Positions 1 to 7,241 are shown, counted from the first letter of the stretch. The stretch is 8,944 nucleotides of DNA from Gammaproteobacteria bacterium (GCA_026982215.1 JALSHN010000382.1:1-8944), one strand, 5' to 3'. The notes: generated from the letters alone by a model not told the origin. Numbers and translations are program-made.

Positions 1-57
1 CGTCTGGATGCCGTGGCCCATGTCGATTCTTCGGCCACGGCGGCCGTGGCGCCATGA
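1..57 (+). CDS. rseB: C-terminal end of an upstream gene, probably sigma-E regulator RseB/MucB (partial)
   Basis: Only the last 18 codons are present, read in frame from base 1 and ending in a TGA at 55-57. The peptide is alanine-rich (it ends ATAAVAP) and carries no motif that I can recognise. The identity is inferred from position: in gammaproteobacteria the gene directly before rseC is usually rseB, encoding the periplasmic protein that protects the anti-sigma factor RseA from proteolysis. The stop codon overlaps the ATG of rseC in an ATGA junction, which indicates one operon and translational coupling. The open frame is real as far as it can be seen, but the product name rests on the neighbours only. 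Confidence 0.45.
   Translation, partial: RLDAVAHVDSSATAAVAP
34..50. repeat. GC-rich inverted repeat just before the rseC start
   Basis: GCCACGGC (34-41) and GCCGTGGC (43-50) are perfect inverted copies separated by one base, ending three bases before the rseC ATG. A further direct copy of GCCGTGGC lies at 10-17, so RNA could pair 10-17 with 34-41 (a 16-base loop) rather than forming the very tight hairpin. The block covers the place where a ribosome binding site for rseC would lie, and no Shine-Dalgarno sequence is visible there. It also encodes Ala/Val codons at the end of the upstream gene, so codon choice in GC-rich DNA could explain it. Confidence 0.4.
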
Positions 58-572
58 GCCTCGAGGGGTTCAGCGAACAGGAAGCGGTGGTGGTGGCCGT
101 GGAGGGCCGGCTCGCTTGGGTGGAGGCCCAGAGGCAATCCGCCTGTGGACAGTGTGCGGCGGCCAAGGGTTGTGGCACGGCGACCTTGAGCAAGGTCTTC
201 CGCCACCGCCCAGCGCGGATCGTCGCCCTGAACCCCATTGGCGCCCGGGTGGGCGAGCGGGTGGTGGTGGGGGTGCAGAGCCGGCTCTTGGTACAAGGGG
301 CATGGTTGGTCTACGGTTTGCCTCTGTTGGCCATGTTCGCCGTCCCGTTGACGGTGCAGGCGCTGTTCCTCCACGGGTCGCCCCTTGCCGAGGGTTGGCA
401 GATCGTGTTGGCCGCCCTGGGGTTGGGCGGGGCGTTGTGGGGGGTGCGACGTTGGAGCGGCGCTTCCGCTGATGGTCGAGTACGGGCGGTGGTGTTGCGC
501 CGCTGTTCCGAATCGGGGGCCATGGGGGTCCCCGTGCAGTTCCATGACAGGATCGGAGAACGACATGGGTAG
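54..572 (+). CDS. rseC: RseC/MucC family integral membrane protein (SoxR-reducing / sigma-E modulator)
   Basis: The 172-residue protein has the RseC layout: a cytoplasmic N-terminal part with a cysteine cluster (C31, C34, C40, spaced CxxCxxxxxC), then two hydrophobic membrane segments at about residues 83-106 and 115-132, then a short polar tail. E. coli RseC is of similar size (about 159 residues). In that family the protein is an inner-membrane partner in sigma-E control and contributes to reduction of the SoxR iron-sulfur cluster, with the cysteines likely holding an Fe-S centre; this is family knowledge and not shown here. The start overlaps the preceding stop (ATGA) and the 3' end overlaps the protease gene by 8 bases, so it sits inside a compact stress operon. 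No ribosome binding site is visible, so translation probably depends on coupling. Confidence 0.85.
   Translation: MSLEGFSEQEAVVVAVEGRLAWVEAQRQSACGQCAAAKGCGTATLSKVFRHRPARIVALNPIGARVGERVVVGVQSRLLVQGAWLVYGLPLLAMFAVPLTVQALFLHGSPLAEGWQIVLAALGLGGALWGVRRWSGASADGRVRAVVLRRCSESGAMGVPVQFHDRIGERHG
555..558 (+). promoter_or_regulatory. Ribosome binding site deciding the degP/mucD start
   Basis: GGAG lies six bases before the ATG at 565. It supports this start over the in-frame ATG at 577, which has no comparable site, and over longer open-frame extensions back to 385 that lie inside rseC. Confidence 0.7.
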
Positions 573-1977
573 AGTGATGCGCTGGAGCGGAGTGGCTCTG
601 TTCCTCTTCGGCTGGATGGCGGCCTCCGGGGCCGGGGCGGTGGATTTGCCCGATTTCACTGAATTGGTGGAGAAAAACGCCCCCACGGTGGTGAACATCA
701 GTACCGTCCAGAAATCCAGTGCCCACCATTTCCGTGGTCGGATGCCGGAGTTTCCTCAGGGGACGCCGTTCGACGAGTGGTTCAAGAAGTTCTTCGGTGA
801 TCGGGGACGGGAAGGGGATGAAGGCGAGCCCCGCGCCCGCTCGCTCGGATCCGGATTCATCATTTCTTCCGATGGTTACATCCTCACCAACGAGCATGTG
901 GTGGAGGATGCCGACAAGATCATTGTCCGGTTGAACGATCGCCGCGAGATGGAGGCCGAGGTGGTGGGGATCGACGACCTCACCGATCTGGCCTTGCTCA
1001 AGATCGATGCCGAGGGCCTGCCGGCGGCCAAGATCGGTCATTCCAAGGACGTGAAGCCGGGGCAGTGGGTGCTGGCCATCGGCTCGCCCTTCGGCTTCGA
1101 CTATTCGGTCACCGCCGGGATCGTCAGTGCCGTGGGCCGCAGTCTGCCGCGAGAGAATTACGTGCCCTTCATCCAGACCGACGTAGCCATCAATCCGGGC
1201 AACTCCGGTGGGCCCTTGATCAACATGGACGGCGAGGTGATCGGGATCAATTCCCAGATCTACAGTCAGACCGGTGGTTACATGGGGCTTTCCTTCGCCA
1301 TTCCCATCGATGTGGCGATGAACGTGGTGGAACAGCTCAAGGCCACCGGCCATGTGGCCCGTGGTTGGCTGGGCGTGCTCATCCAGGACGTCACCCGCGA
1401 TCTGGCGGAGAGCTTCGGCATGGACCGCCCGCGGGGGGCGTTGGTGGCCAAGGTGTTGGAGGGCAGCCCGGCGGAGCAGGCGGGTATCAAAGTGGGGGAT
1501 GTGATCGTGGCCTTCGATGGGCGTGACATCATCCGCTCCTCGGACCTGCCGCCGTTGGTGGGGATGACCGCTCCGGGCACCGAGGTGAAGCTGAAAGTGA
1601 TCCGCGAAGGACGCAAGCGGACTTTGAAGGTGAAGGTGGGCGAGCTGCCCGAAGAGGAGGTCCAGGCCAGCGAAGGTCCCAAGGAACGGCTCATCGAGGA
1701 CCTGGCCTTGACGGTGGCTGATCTCAATGAGGAACAGCGTAAAAAGCTGGGCGAGGAACACGAAGGTGGTGTGTTGGTGGTCCGGGTCAAACCTGGGCCG
1801 GCGCGGGATGCCGGTATTCAGCGGGGCGATGTGATCGTCATGCTGGACAACCAGGAAGTGAAGAAGGCGGATCAACTCGCGGAAATAGTCAAAGAGCTGC
1901 CTCGCGGACGTTCGGTGCCGGTGCTGGTGATTCGGCGCGGTGGTCCCATCTTCCTGGCCCTGCGGATCCCCAAATAG
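565..1977 (+). CDS. mucD: Periplasmic serine endoprotease DegP/MucD (Do family)
   Basis: The 470-residue protein is a full-length HtrA/Do protease. A signal peptide covers residues 1-25 with a probable cut in AGA|VD. The trypsin-like domain carries the complete catalytic triad: H111 (TNEHVV), D141 (LTDLALL) and S214 (NPGNSGGPL). Two PDZ domains follow at about 264-350, starting with RGWLGV, and about 376-467. The family degrades or refolds damaged periplasmic proteins as cage-like oligomers. Length and the position directly after rseC match MucD of Pseudomonas (about 474 residues) better than E. coli degP, which lies elsewhere. MucD there limits AlgU/sigma-E activation. The gene overlaps rseC by 8 bases, so it is probably co-transcribed with the stress operon; I saw no separate sigma-E-like promoter before it. 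A hairpin 20 bases after the stop ends the unit. Confidence 0.95.
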   Translation: MGRVMRWSGVALFLFGWMAASGAGAVDLPDFTELVEKNAPTVVNISTVQKSSAHHFRGRMPEFPQGTPFDEWFKKFFGDRGREGDEGEPRARSLGSGFIISSDGYILTNEHVVEDADKIIVRLNDRREMEAEVVGIDDLTDLALLKIDAEGLPAAKIGHSKDVKPGQWVLAIGSPFGFDYSVTAGIVSAVGRSLPRENYVPFIQTDVAINPGNSGGPLINMDGEVIGINSQIYSQTGGYMGLSFAIPIDVAMNVVEQLKATGHVARGWLGVLIQDVTRDLAESFGMDRPRGALVAKVLEGSPAEQAGIKVGDVIVAFDGRDIIRSSDLPPLVGMTAPGTEVKLKVIREGRKRTLKVKVGELPEEEVQASEGPKERLIEDLALTVADLNEEQRKKLGEEHEGGVLVVRVKPGPARDAGIQRGDVIVMLDNQEVKKADQLAEIVKELPRGRSVPVLVIRRGGPIFLALRIPK

Positions 1978-1997
1978 CCCATTGACGGCAACGAAAA

Positions 1998-2036
1998 AAA
2001 ACGGCCCTCCGAGGTTTGATTCCGGAGGGCCGTTTT
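1998..2036. terminator. Bidirectional intrinsic terminator between mucD and acs
   Basis: A perfect 14-bp stem pairs AAAACGGCCCTCCG (1998-2011) with CGGAGGGCCGTTTT (2023-2036) around an 11-base loop. On the plus strand it ends in TTTT, 20 bases past the mucD stop. On the minus strand it is followed by a run of eight T (complement of A at 1994-2001), 17 bases past the acs stop. It should therefore end both convergent transcripts, and most efficiently that of acs. Confidence 0.93.
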
Positions 2037-2053
2037 GCTTTGCCTGGGGGGGC

Positions 2054-4018
2054 TTAGGCCTCGCCCTGGAGCTGCTTGATGATCTCTTCGTTCTCCAGGG
2101 TGGAGATGTCCTGGGTGATGGCCTCGCCGCGGGCGATGGCGCGCAGCAGCCGACGCATGATCTTGCCGGAACGGGTCTTGGGCAGGCCCTCGGCGTAACG
2201 GATCTCGTCGGGTTTGGCGATGGGACCGATCTCCTTGGCCACCCATTCGCGCAGCTCGGCGGTGAGCGCGTCCGCTGCCTCGCCACTGGGGCGTCCTCCC
2301 CGGGTGACCACGAAGGCGACGATGGCCTCGCCCTTCACCTCGTGCGGCCGCCCCACCACCGCGGCCTCCGCCACGCGGGGGTGAGCCACCAGGGCGGATT
2401 CGATCTCCATGGTACCGAGGCGGTGGCCGGAGACGTTGAGTACGTCGTCGACCCGCCCCATGATCCAGAAGTAGCCGTCCTGGTCGCGTCGGGCGCTGTC
2501 GCCGGCGACATAGTAGCGACCGTCGAATTGTTTCCAATACGTGTCGTAGTAGCGTTGTGGATCCCCCCAGACGGTGCGCAGCATCGAGGGCCAGGGCTTC
2601 TTGATCACCAGGAAACCGCCCTTGTCGGCCTCGGTGACCGGGTTGCCTTCGGCGTCCACCACATCGGCCTCGATGCCGGGCAGCGGCAGGGTGCAGGAGC
2701 CGGGTTTCAGCGGCGTGGCGCCGGGCAGGGGGGCGATCATATGGGCGCCGGTCTCGGTCTGCCACCACGTATCGACGATGGGGCAACGGCGTCCGCCGAT
2801 GACCTCGTAGTACCACATCCACGCCTCGGGGTTGATGGGTTCACCCACCGTCCCCAACAGGCGCAGTTTGGAGAGGTCGTAGCGCTCGGGGATCTCGTCA
2901 CCCAGTTTCATCAGGGCACGGATGGCGGTGGGCGCGGTGTAGAAAATGGTGACCCCGTGGTTCTGGCAGATTTCCCAGAAACGGCCGCCGTGGGGGTGGG
3001 TGGGGGTGCCTTCGAAGATCACCTGGGTGGCGCCCACCGCCAGCGGCCCGTAGGCCACGTAGCTGTGACCGGTGATCCAGCCCACGTCGGCGGTGCACCA
3101 GAACACGTCGTCGTCCTGGATGTCGAACACCCATTCCATGGTGGTGACGGCGTTGAGCAGATAGCCGCCGCTGGCGTGCTGGATGCCTTTGGGTTTGCCG
3201 GTGGAGCCGGAGGTGTAGAGCAGGAACAGGGGGTGTTCGGCCTCCAGCCATTCGGGGGGGCAGTCGTCACCTTGACCGGCCAGGGCCTGATCCCACCAGA
3301 TGTCGCGGCCGGGCTGCATGGGGACGTCGTGGCCCGAACGGCGGTAGACGATCACTTTTTCCACCGTGGGACAGCCGGCGGCGAGGGCTTGGTCGGCGGC
3401 AGCCTTCAGTTCCACCCGCTTGCCGCCTCGGTGACCGGCGTCGGCGGTGATCACCAGTTTGGCGCCGGCGTCTTCGATGCGGTCCTTGAGGGCCTGGGCG
3501 GAGAAACCGCCGAAGACCACCGAGTGGGTGGCGCCGATGCGGGCACAGGCCTGCATGGCCACCACCGCCTCGGGGATCATGGGCATGTAGATCACCACCC
3601 GGTCGCCCTTTTCCACCCCTTGGGCCTTGAGGGCGTTGGCGAAACGGCACACCGCTTCGTGGAGTTCGGCGTAGCTGATGTGGCGGGTGGCGCCCTCGTC
3701 GGATTCGAAGATGATGGCGGTCTTGCCGCCCTTGTCGGCCAAGTGGCGATCGAGGCAGTTGTAGGAGACGTTGAGGCGCCCGTCGGTGAACCAAGCGTAA
3801 TGGGGGGCGCGGCTGTCGTCCAGGATCACCGAGAAAGGCGTGTGCCAGTGGAGTTTCTCCTGTGCCAGGCGGGCCCAAAAGCCTTGATGATCGGCGCGGG
3901 CCTCCTCACGCAAGGCCTGGAGGGCCTCCCAGCCGGCGATGCGGGCCTTGTCGACGAAGGCGGCGGGTGGGGGGAAGATGCGGGATTCATTCAGGACGGA
4001 TTCCAATTCCTCACTCAT
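2054..4018 (-). CDS. acs: Acetyl-CoA synthetase (AMP-forming acetate-CoA ligase)
   Basis: The 654-residue protein matches the usual Acs length (652 in Salmonella). Acs joins acetate, ATP and CoA through acetyl-AMP to give acetyl-CoA, AMP and pyrophosphate in the cytoplasm. Visible ANL-superfamily motifs are the phosphate-binding loop YTSGSTGKPKG (268-278), DTWWQTETG (416-424) forming the acyl/adenylate pocket, and the hinge region GRVDDV (521-526) that leads into the mobile C-terminal domain. The C-terminal PKTRSGKIMRR holds K619, equivalent to the catalytic lysine of other Acs proteins, which is reversibly acetylated by Pat-type acetyltransferases and restored by CobB-type deacetylases; a matching motif suggests the same control is possible. 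Its start has a strong Shine-Dalgarno (GGAGG at 4028-4024, five bases before ATG). It is transcribed alone, convergent to mucD and divergent from the repair operon. Confidence 0.97.
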   Translation of the reverse strand: MSEELESVLNESRIFPPPAAFVDKARIAGWEALQALREEARADHQGFWARLAQEKLHWHTPFSVILDDSRAPHYAWFTDGRLNVSYNCLDRHLADKGGKTAIIFESDEGATRHISYAELHEAVCRFANALKAQGVEKGDRVVIYMPMIPEAVVAMQACARIGATHSVVFGGFSAQALKDRIEDAGAKLVITADAGHRGGKRVELKAAADQALAAGCPTVEKVIVYRRSGHDVPMQPGRDIWWDQALAGQGDDCPPEWLEAEHPLFLLYTSGSTGKPKGIQHASGGYLLNAVTTMEWVFDIQDDDVFWCTADVGWITGHSYVAYGPLAVGATQVIFEGTPTHPHGGRFWEICQNHGVTIFYTAPTAIRALMKLGDEIPERYDLSKLRLLGTVGEPINPEAWMWYYEVIGGRRCPIVDTWWQTETGAHMIAPLPGATPLKPGSCTLPLPGIEADVVDAEGNPVTEADKGGFLVIKKPWPSMLRTVWGDPQRYYDTYWKQFDGRYYVAGDSARRDQDGYFWIMGRVDDVLNVSGHRLGTMEIESALVAHPRVAEAAVVGRPHEVKGEAIVAFVVTRGGRPSGEAADALTAELREWVAKEIGPIAKPDEIRYAEGLPKTRSGKIMRRLLRAIARGEAITQDISTLENEEIIKQLQGEA

Positions 4019-4051
4019 GAAGACCTCCCTAGCAGGCTTGTGGGTGGGGCA

Positions 4052-4060
4052 TGTTATGAT
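4052..4060 (+). promoter_or_regulatory. Candidate extended -10 promoter for the udg-uvrC-pgsA operon
   Basis: TGTTATGAT reads as an extended -10 element: TGn followed by TATGAT, which matches the TATAAT consensus at five of six bases. No good -35 hexamer lies 16-18 bases upstream, as is allowed for extended -10 promoters. It would start RNA near 4067 and leave a leader of about 75 bases before the glycosylase gene. It is the best promoter-like sequence facing right in the 124-bp gap between acs and udg. I did not find an equally good promoter facing acs; CATAAC on the minus strand (4058-4053) is a weak -10 candidate. Confidence 0.4.
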
Positions 4061-4083
4061 CCCGGGCTATGTTAGCACCCGGG
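4061..4083. repeat. Imperfect dyad in the acs-udg divergent intergenic region
   Basis: Two CCCGGG blocks (4061-4066 and 4078-4083) flank CT-ATGTT-AGCA, giving an eight-pair stem with a two-base bulge and an ATGTT loop. It begins directly after the candidate -10 element and covers the predicted transcription start. The hexamer ATGTTA occurs twice, at 4051-4056 and 4069-4074, 18 bases apart. This could be an operator or the start of a structured leader, or chance in GC-rich DNA. I do not recognise it as the site of a known regulator. Confidence 0.35.
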
Positions 4084-4142
4084 CGGGGTGGTGAGCCCTG
4101 CGTTTTCATCGGTCCTTCGTAGCAGCACTTCTTTCGATCTCC

Positions 4143-4775
4143 ATGGACGTTGCCTTCGATCCCCGCTGCCGCCGTTGTCCGCGGCTGGCGGCCCATCTGG
4201 ATACGGTGCGCCGGGCGCACCCCGATTACCATTGTGCCCCGGTGGCGCCCTTCGGGGATCCCCGCGCCCGCCTGCTGGTAGTGGGGCTGGCCCCGGGGAT
4301 GCACGGGGCCAACGCCAGTGGTCGCCCCTTCACGGGGGATTATGCCGGTATCCTTCTCTATGCCACATTGCATCGTTTCGGTTTCGCCGACCGTCCGGTC
4401 TCCGAGCATGCCGGCGACGGTCTGCGTCTGTTCGATGCCCGGATCACCAATGCGGTGAAGTGCTTGCCGCCGCAGAACAAGCCCACCGGCGCCGAGGTGC
4501 GGGCCTGCAACGGTTATCTGGCCGCCGAATTGGCCGCGCTGCCCGAAGGTGGGTGGGTGCTCGCCCTGGGGCGGGTGGCTCATGAGGCGGTGTTGCGGGC
4601 CTGCGGGGAACGGCCGTCACGATTTCCTTTTGCCCACGGCGGGGAACACGAGCTTCCCGGAGGGCGTCACTTGATCGATTCGTATCATTGCAGCCGCTAC
4701 AACACCCAGACCAAGCGGCTCACCGAGGCGATGTTCCATGCCGTCTTCGCCCGGATTCGCCAGTGTCTCGAGTAG
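4143..4775 (+). CDS. Uracil-DNA glycosylase, family 5 (UdgB type, iron-sulfur)
   Basis: The 210-residue protein carries the family 5 signature GLAPGMHGANASGRPFTGD (48-66), including D66 after FTG. The second active-site motif is HCSRYNTQTKRLT starting at H182. Cysteines C9 and C12 (CRRCPRL), C107 (NAVKC) and C122 are placed like the four 4Fe-4S ligands of family 4/5 enzymes. These enzymes remove uracil, and in family 5 also other deaminated bases such as hypoxanthine, from DNA to start base excision repair. Motif 2 differs from the usual HPS...TGR: proline is replaced by C183, and lysine stands where glycine is common. No better upstream start exists before the in-frame stop at 4092-4094, and no clear Shine-Dalgarno precedes the ATG. 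The stop is three bases before uvrC, so both repair genes share an operon. Family assignment is firm; substrate range is not shown. Confidence 0.9.
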   Translation: MDVAFDPRCRRCPRLAAHLDTVRRAHPDYHCAPVAPFGDPRARLLVVGLAPGMHGANASGRPFTGDYAGILLYATLHRFGFADRPVSEHAGDGLRLFDARITNAVKCLPPQNKPTGAEVRACNGYLAAELAALPEGGWVLALGRVAHEAVLRACGERPSRFPFAHGGEHELPGGRHLIDSYHCSRYNTQTKRLTEAMFHAVFARIRQCLE

Positions 4776-4778
4776 GCC

Positions 4779-6617
4779 ATGGGTGGTGACGACGTCTTCG
4801 ATCTGGAGGATTTCCTGCGTCATCTGAGCACCGGGCCGGGGGTCTATCGCATGCTGGACGCCGCCGGTGAGGTGATCTACGTGGGAAAGGCCCGCAATCT
4901 CAAGAACCGGGTGTCGAGTTATTTTCGCCCCGGCGCCGATCACAGCCCCAAGACGCGGGTGATGGTCTCGCGGGTGGCACGTGTCGAGGTGACCCTCACC
5001 CATACCGAGACCGAGGCGTTGATCCTGGAGAACACCCTGATCAAACGCCATCGGCCGCGTTACAACATCCTCTACCGCGATGACAAGAGTTATCCGTACG
5101 TCCATCTCTCTGCCGACGACTATCCCCGTCTGGCCTTCTACCGCGGAGCGCGCCGAGAGGAGGGGCGTTTTTTCGGTCCCTATCCCAATTCAGGGGCGGT
5201 GCGTGAGACGCTCAATCTGTTGCAGAAGCTGTTTCGCCTGCGTTCGTGCGAGAACAGCGTGTTCGCCAATCGCTCCCGTCCCTGCCTGCAGTACCAGATC
5301 GAGCGTTGCAGTGCCCCGTGTGTGGGGTTGATCGATACCCAGCGCTATGAGGAGGACGTGCGTCACGCGGTGTTGTTTCTCCAGGGCCGTGACGAGGAGG
5401 TGCTGGCTTTGTTGGAGGCACGGATGAATGCGGCCGCCGAGGCATTGGAGTTCGAACGCGCGGCGCTGTATCGCGATCAGATCGCCCGGCTCCGCCAGGT
5501 ACAGGCGCAGCAGTATGTCAGTGGCGATCGAGGTGACCTGGACGTGGTGGCCCTGGCCTGTCAGGGGGGGCAGTGTTGTGTGCAGCTGTTCCTCATCCGC
5601 AATGGCCAGAATCTGGGCAACAAGGCGTTTTATCCCCGGTTGCCCGAGGGGGAAGGGGGCGAAGGGGAGGTGTTGGCGGCCTTCCTGGGGCAGTATTACC
5701 TCGGGGCGGAGCACGAGATCCCCGCCGAGATCCTGCTCAGTCACGAGCCGGCGGAGGCGGCCTGGCTGAGCGCTGCGCTTTCCGATCGTGCCGGGCGCCG
5801 GGTGCATCTGGTGCACCGGGTGCGGGGGCATCGGGCCCGCTGGGTGACGATGGCGTTGCACAACGCACAGAGCGCCTTGAACGCCCGTCTGGCCGGGCGG
5901 GCGGGTCTGGCGCGGCGTTTCCAGGCATTGCAGGCGGCCCTGGGGCTCGATGAGGTCCCGCAGCGCTTGGAGTGTTTCGACATCAGCCATACCCGCGGCG
6001 AGGCCACGGTGGCTTCGTGCGTGGTGTTCGACCAAGAGGGGCCGCGCAAGTCCGATTATCGCCGTTTCAATATCGAGGGCATCACCCCGGGGGACGACTA
6101 TGCCGCCATGCGCCAGGCCCTCACCCGGCGCTATCGCCGCCTCAAGGCAGGCGAGGCGCCGCTGCCCGACCTATTGATCATCGACGGCGGCCGGGGGCAG
6201 TTGGCTCAGGCCGAGGCGGTGTTGGCGGAATTGGGGATCGGCGGGGTCCGTCTGCTGGGTGTGGCCAAGGGGGAGGCGCGCCACCCCGGCGAGGAACGCT
6301 TGTTCTTGTCCGCCTCGGGGGCGCCGCTTATACTCCCGGCCGATTCGCCGGCCCTGCATCTCATTCAACAGATCCGCGACGAGGCCCATCGTTTCGCCAT
6401 CGGCGCCCACCGTCAGCGGCGCGCCAAGGCGAGGCGTCGTTCGCCGCTGGAGGAGATCCCGGGGCTGGGGCCGAAACGGCGCCAGGCCTTGTTGCGGCGC
6501 TTCGGCGGGCTTCAGGGGGTGAGTCGCGCCGGGATCGACGACCTGGCCCGGGTGAAGGGAATCAGCCGTGCCCTGGCGGAGCGTATCTACCACCATTTTC
6601 ACGGTAATCCGTCATGA
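4779..6617 (+). CDS. uvrC: Excinuclease ABC subunit C
   Basis: The 612-residue protein (E. coli has 610) makes both incisions in nucleotide excision repair after UvrA and UvrB have found the lesion. All domains are present. The GIY-YIG nuclease for the 3' cut starts at GPGVYRM (19-25) and continues with IYVGKARNLKNR (33-44) and E84 in LENTLI. The iron-sulfur cysteines C157, C169, C177 and C181 have the same spacing as in E. coli. A UVR helix pair for UvrB contact lies near residues 205-240. The RNase H-like nuclease for the 5' cut has D401 (FDISH), D469 (IIDGG) and H537 (EAHRF). A tandem helix-hairpin-helix starts at IPGLGPKRRQ. The gene follows the glycosylase by three bases and its TGA overlaps the pgsA ATG, so it is the middle gene of a three-gene operon. 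It appears fully functional. Confidence 0.97.
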   Translation: MGGDDVFDLEDFLRHLSTGPGVYRMLDAAGEVIYVGKARNLKNRVSSYFRPGADHSPKTRVMVSRVARVEVTLTHTETEALILENTLIKRHRPRYNILYRDDKSYPYVHLSADDYPRLAFYRGARREEGRFFGPYPNSGAVRETLNLLQKLFRLRSCENSVFANRSRPCLQYQIERCSAPCVGLIDTQRYEEDVRHAVLFLQGRDEEVLALLEARMNAAAEALEFERAALYRDQIARLRQVQAQQYVSGDRGDLDVVALACQGGQCCVQLFLIRNGQNLGNKAFYPRLPEGEGGEGEVLAAFLGQYYLGAEHEIPAEILLSHEPAEAAWLSAALSDRAGRRVHLVHRVRGHRARWVTMALHNAQSALNARLAGRAGLARRFQALQAALGLDEVPQRLECFDISHTRGEATVASCVVFDQEGPRKSDYRRFNIEGITPGDDYAAMRQALTRRYRRLKAGEAPLPDLLIIDGGRGQLAQAEAVLAELGIGGVRLLGVAKGEARHPGEERLFLSASGAPLILPADSPALHLIQQIRDEAHRFAIGAHRQRRAKARRRSPLEEIPGLGPKRRQALLRRFGGLQGVSRAGIDDLARVKGISRALAERIYHHFHGNPS

Positions 6618-7171
6618 ATCTGCGTTTGCCCACATGGCTGACCCTGGCCCGTATCGTCCTCATCCCGGTGTTGGTGGTGGCCTTTTATCTGCCGTTCCCC
6701 TGGAGCAACGAGCTGACCACGGCGGTGTTCGCCTTGGCGGCGATCACCGATTGGCTGGATGGCTATCTGGCCCGACGGCTGGAGCAGACCTCGGCCTTCG
6801 GGGCCTTCCTCGATCCGGTGGCCGACAAATTGATGGTGGCGGTGGCCCTGGTGTTGTTGGTGGAGGCCAATCCCTCGCCGTGGATGGCCGTGCCGGCAGC
6901 GGTGATCATCGGCCGTGAGATCGCCATCGCTTCCTTGCGGGAGTGGATGGCGATCATCGGCGAGCAGGCGGCGGTGGCGGTGAGCGTCATCGGCAAGATC
7001 AAGACCACGGCGCAGATGGTGGCCCTGTTCTTGTTGCTCTATGGCGAGCCGCTGGGGGGCTTTCCCACTTTCGAGGTCGGTCTGGTGCTGCTGTTCGTCG
7101 CCGCGGTGTTGACCTTGTGGTCGATGGTCCTTTACCTGAAGGCGGCCTGGCCGGCCTTGGTCGGTCGTTGA
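6614..7171 (+). CDS. pgsA: CDP-diacylglycerol--glycerol-3-phosphate 3-phosphatidyltransferase
   Basis: The 185-residue integral membrane protein (182 in E. coli) carries the complete CDP-alcohol phosphatidyltransferase signature, with D46, D49, G50, A53, R54, G63, D67 and D71 spaced as D(x2)DG(x2)AR(x8)G(x3)D(x3)D. The acidic residues bind the metal ions and the CDP group. The enzyme transfers phosphatidyl from CDP-diacylglycerol to glycerol 3-phosphate, giving phosphatidylglycerol phosphate, the committed step to phosphatidylglycerol and cardiolipin. Several hydrophobic stretches (for example residues 14-28 and 34-45, and the last 40 residues) fit its multi-pass structure. The start overlaps the uvrC stop (ATGA), so translation is coupled. 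The uvrC-pgsA pair, followed by Gly, Cys and Leu tRNA genes, is conserved with E. coli. No terminator is visible between the stop and the tRNA-Gly promoter. Confidence 0.96.
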   Translation: MNLRLPTWLTLARIVLIPVLVVAFYLPFPWSNELTTAVFALAAITDWLDGYLARRLEQTSAFGAFLDPVADKLMVAVALVLLVEANPSPWMAVPAAVIIGREIAIASLREWMAIIGEQAAVAVSVIGKIKTTAQMVALFLLLYGEPLGGFPTFEVGLVLLFVAAVLTLWSMVLYLKAAWPALVGR

Positions 7172-7213
7172 AAACCGTTTGCGAAACAGGTGGTTGGAGG
7201 GGAGAAAAGGGGC

Positions 7214-7241
7214 TTGACAGGACGAAGGATCCGTATAGAAT
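7214..7241 (+). promoter_or_regulatory. Sigma-70 promoter of the tRNA-Gly gene
   Basis: A perfect -35 hexamer TTGACA (7214-7219) and a -10 hexamer TAGAAT (7236-7241, five of six) are 16 bases apart. Initiation would fall near 7248, about seven bases before the mature tRNA. The GC-rich stretch GACGGCTCG just after the -10 (7242-7250) resembles the discriminator of stable-RNA promoters under stringent control; that control is inferred. Confidence 0.82.

Noticed and set aside
70..2286. A 738-codon open frame on the minus strand opposite rseC and mucD and running into the end of acs
   Set aside because: It runs through the terminator hairpin and three well-supported genes, and its Arg/Pro/His-rich translation is typical of an antisense shadow.
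1940..4075. A 711-codon open frame on the plus strand opposite acs
   Set aside because: It mirrors the acs codons in GC-rich DNA, shows no domain, is full of Gly/Val/Asp/His low-complexity residues, and acs itself is unmistakable on the other strand.
4061..4142. Riboswitch or regulatory leader before the glycosylase gene
   Set aside because: The leader is short and shows only weak, partly overlapping hairpins with no conserved riboswitch core that I recognise.
7172..7200. Small inverted repeat GTTT-gcg-AAAC after pgsA as a possible terminator
   Set aside because: The stem is only four AT-containing pairs and no T-run follows; it is too weak to call.
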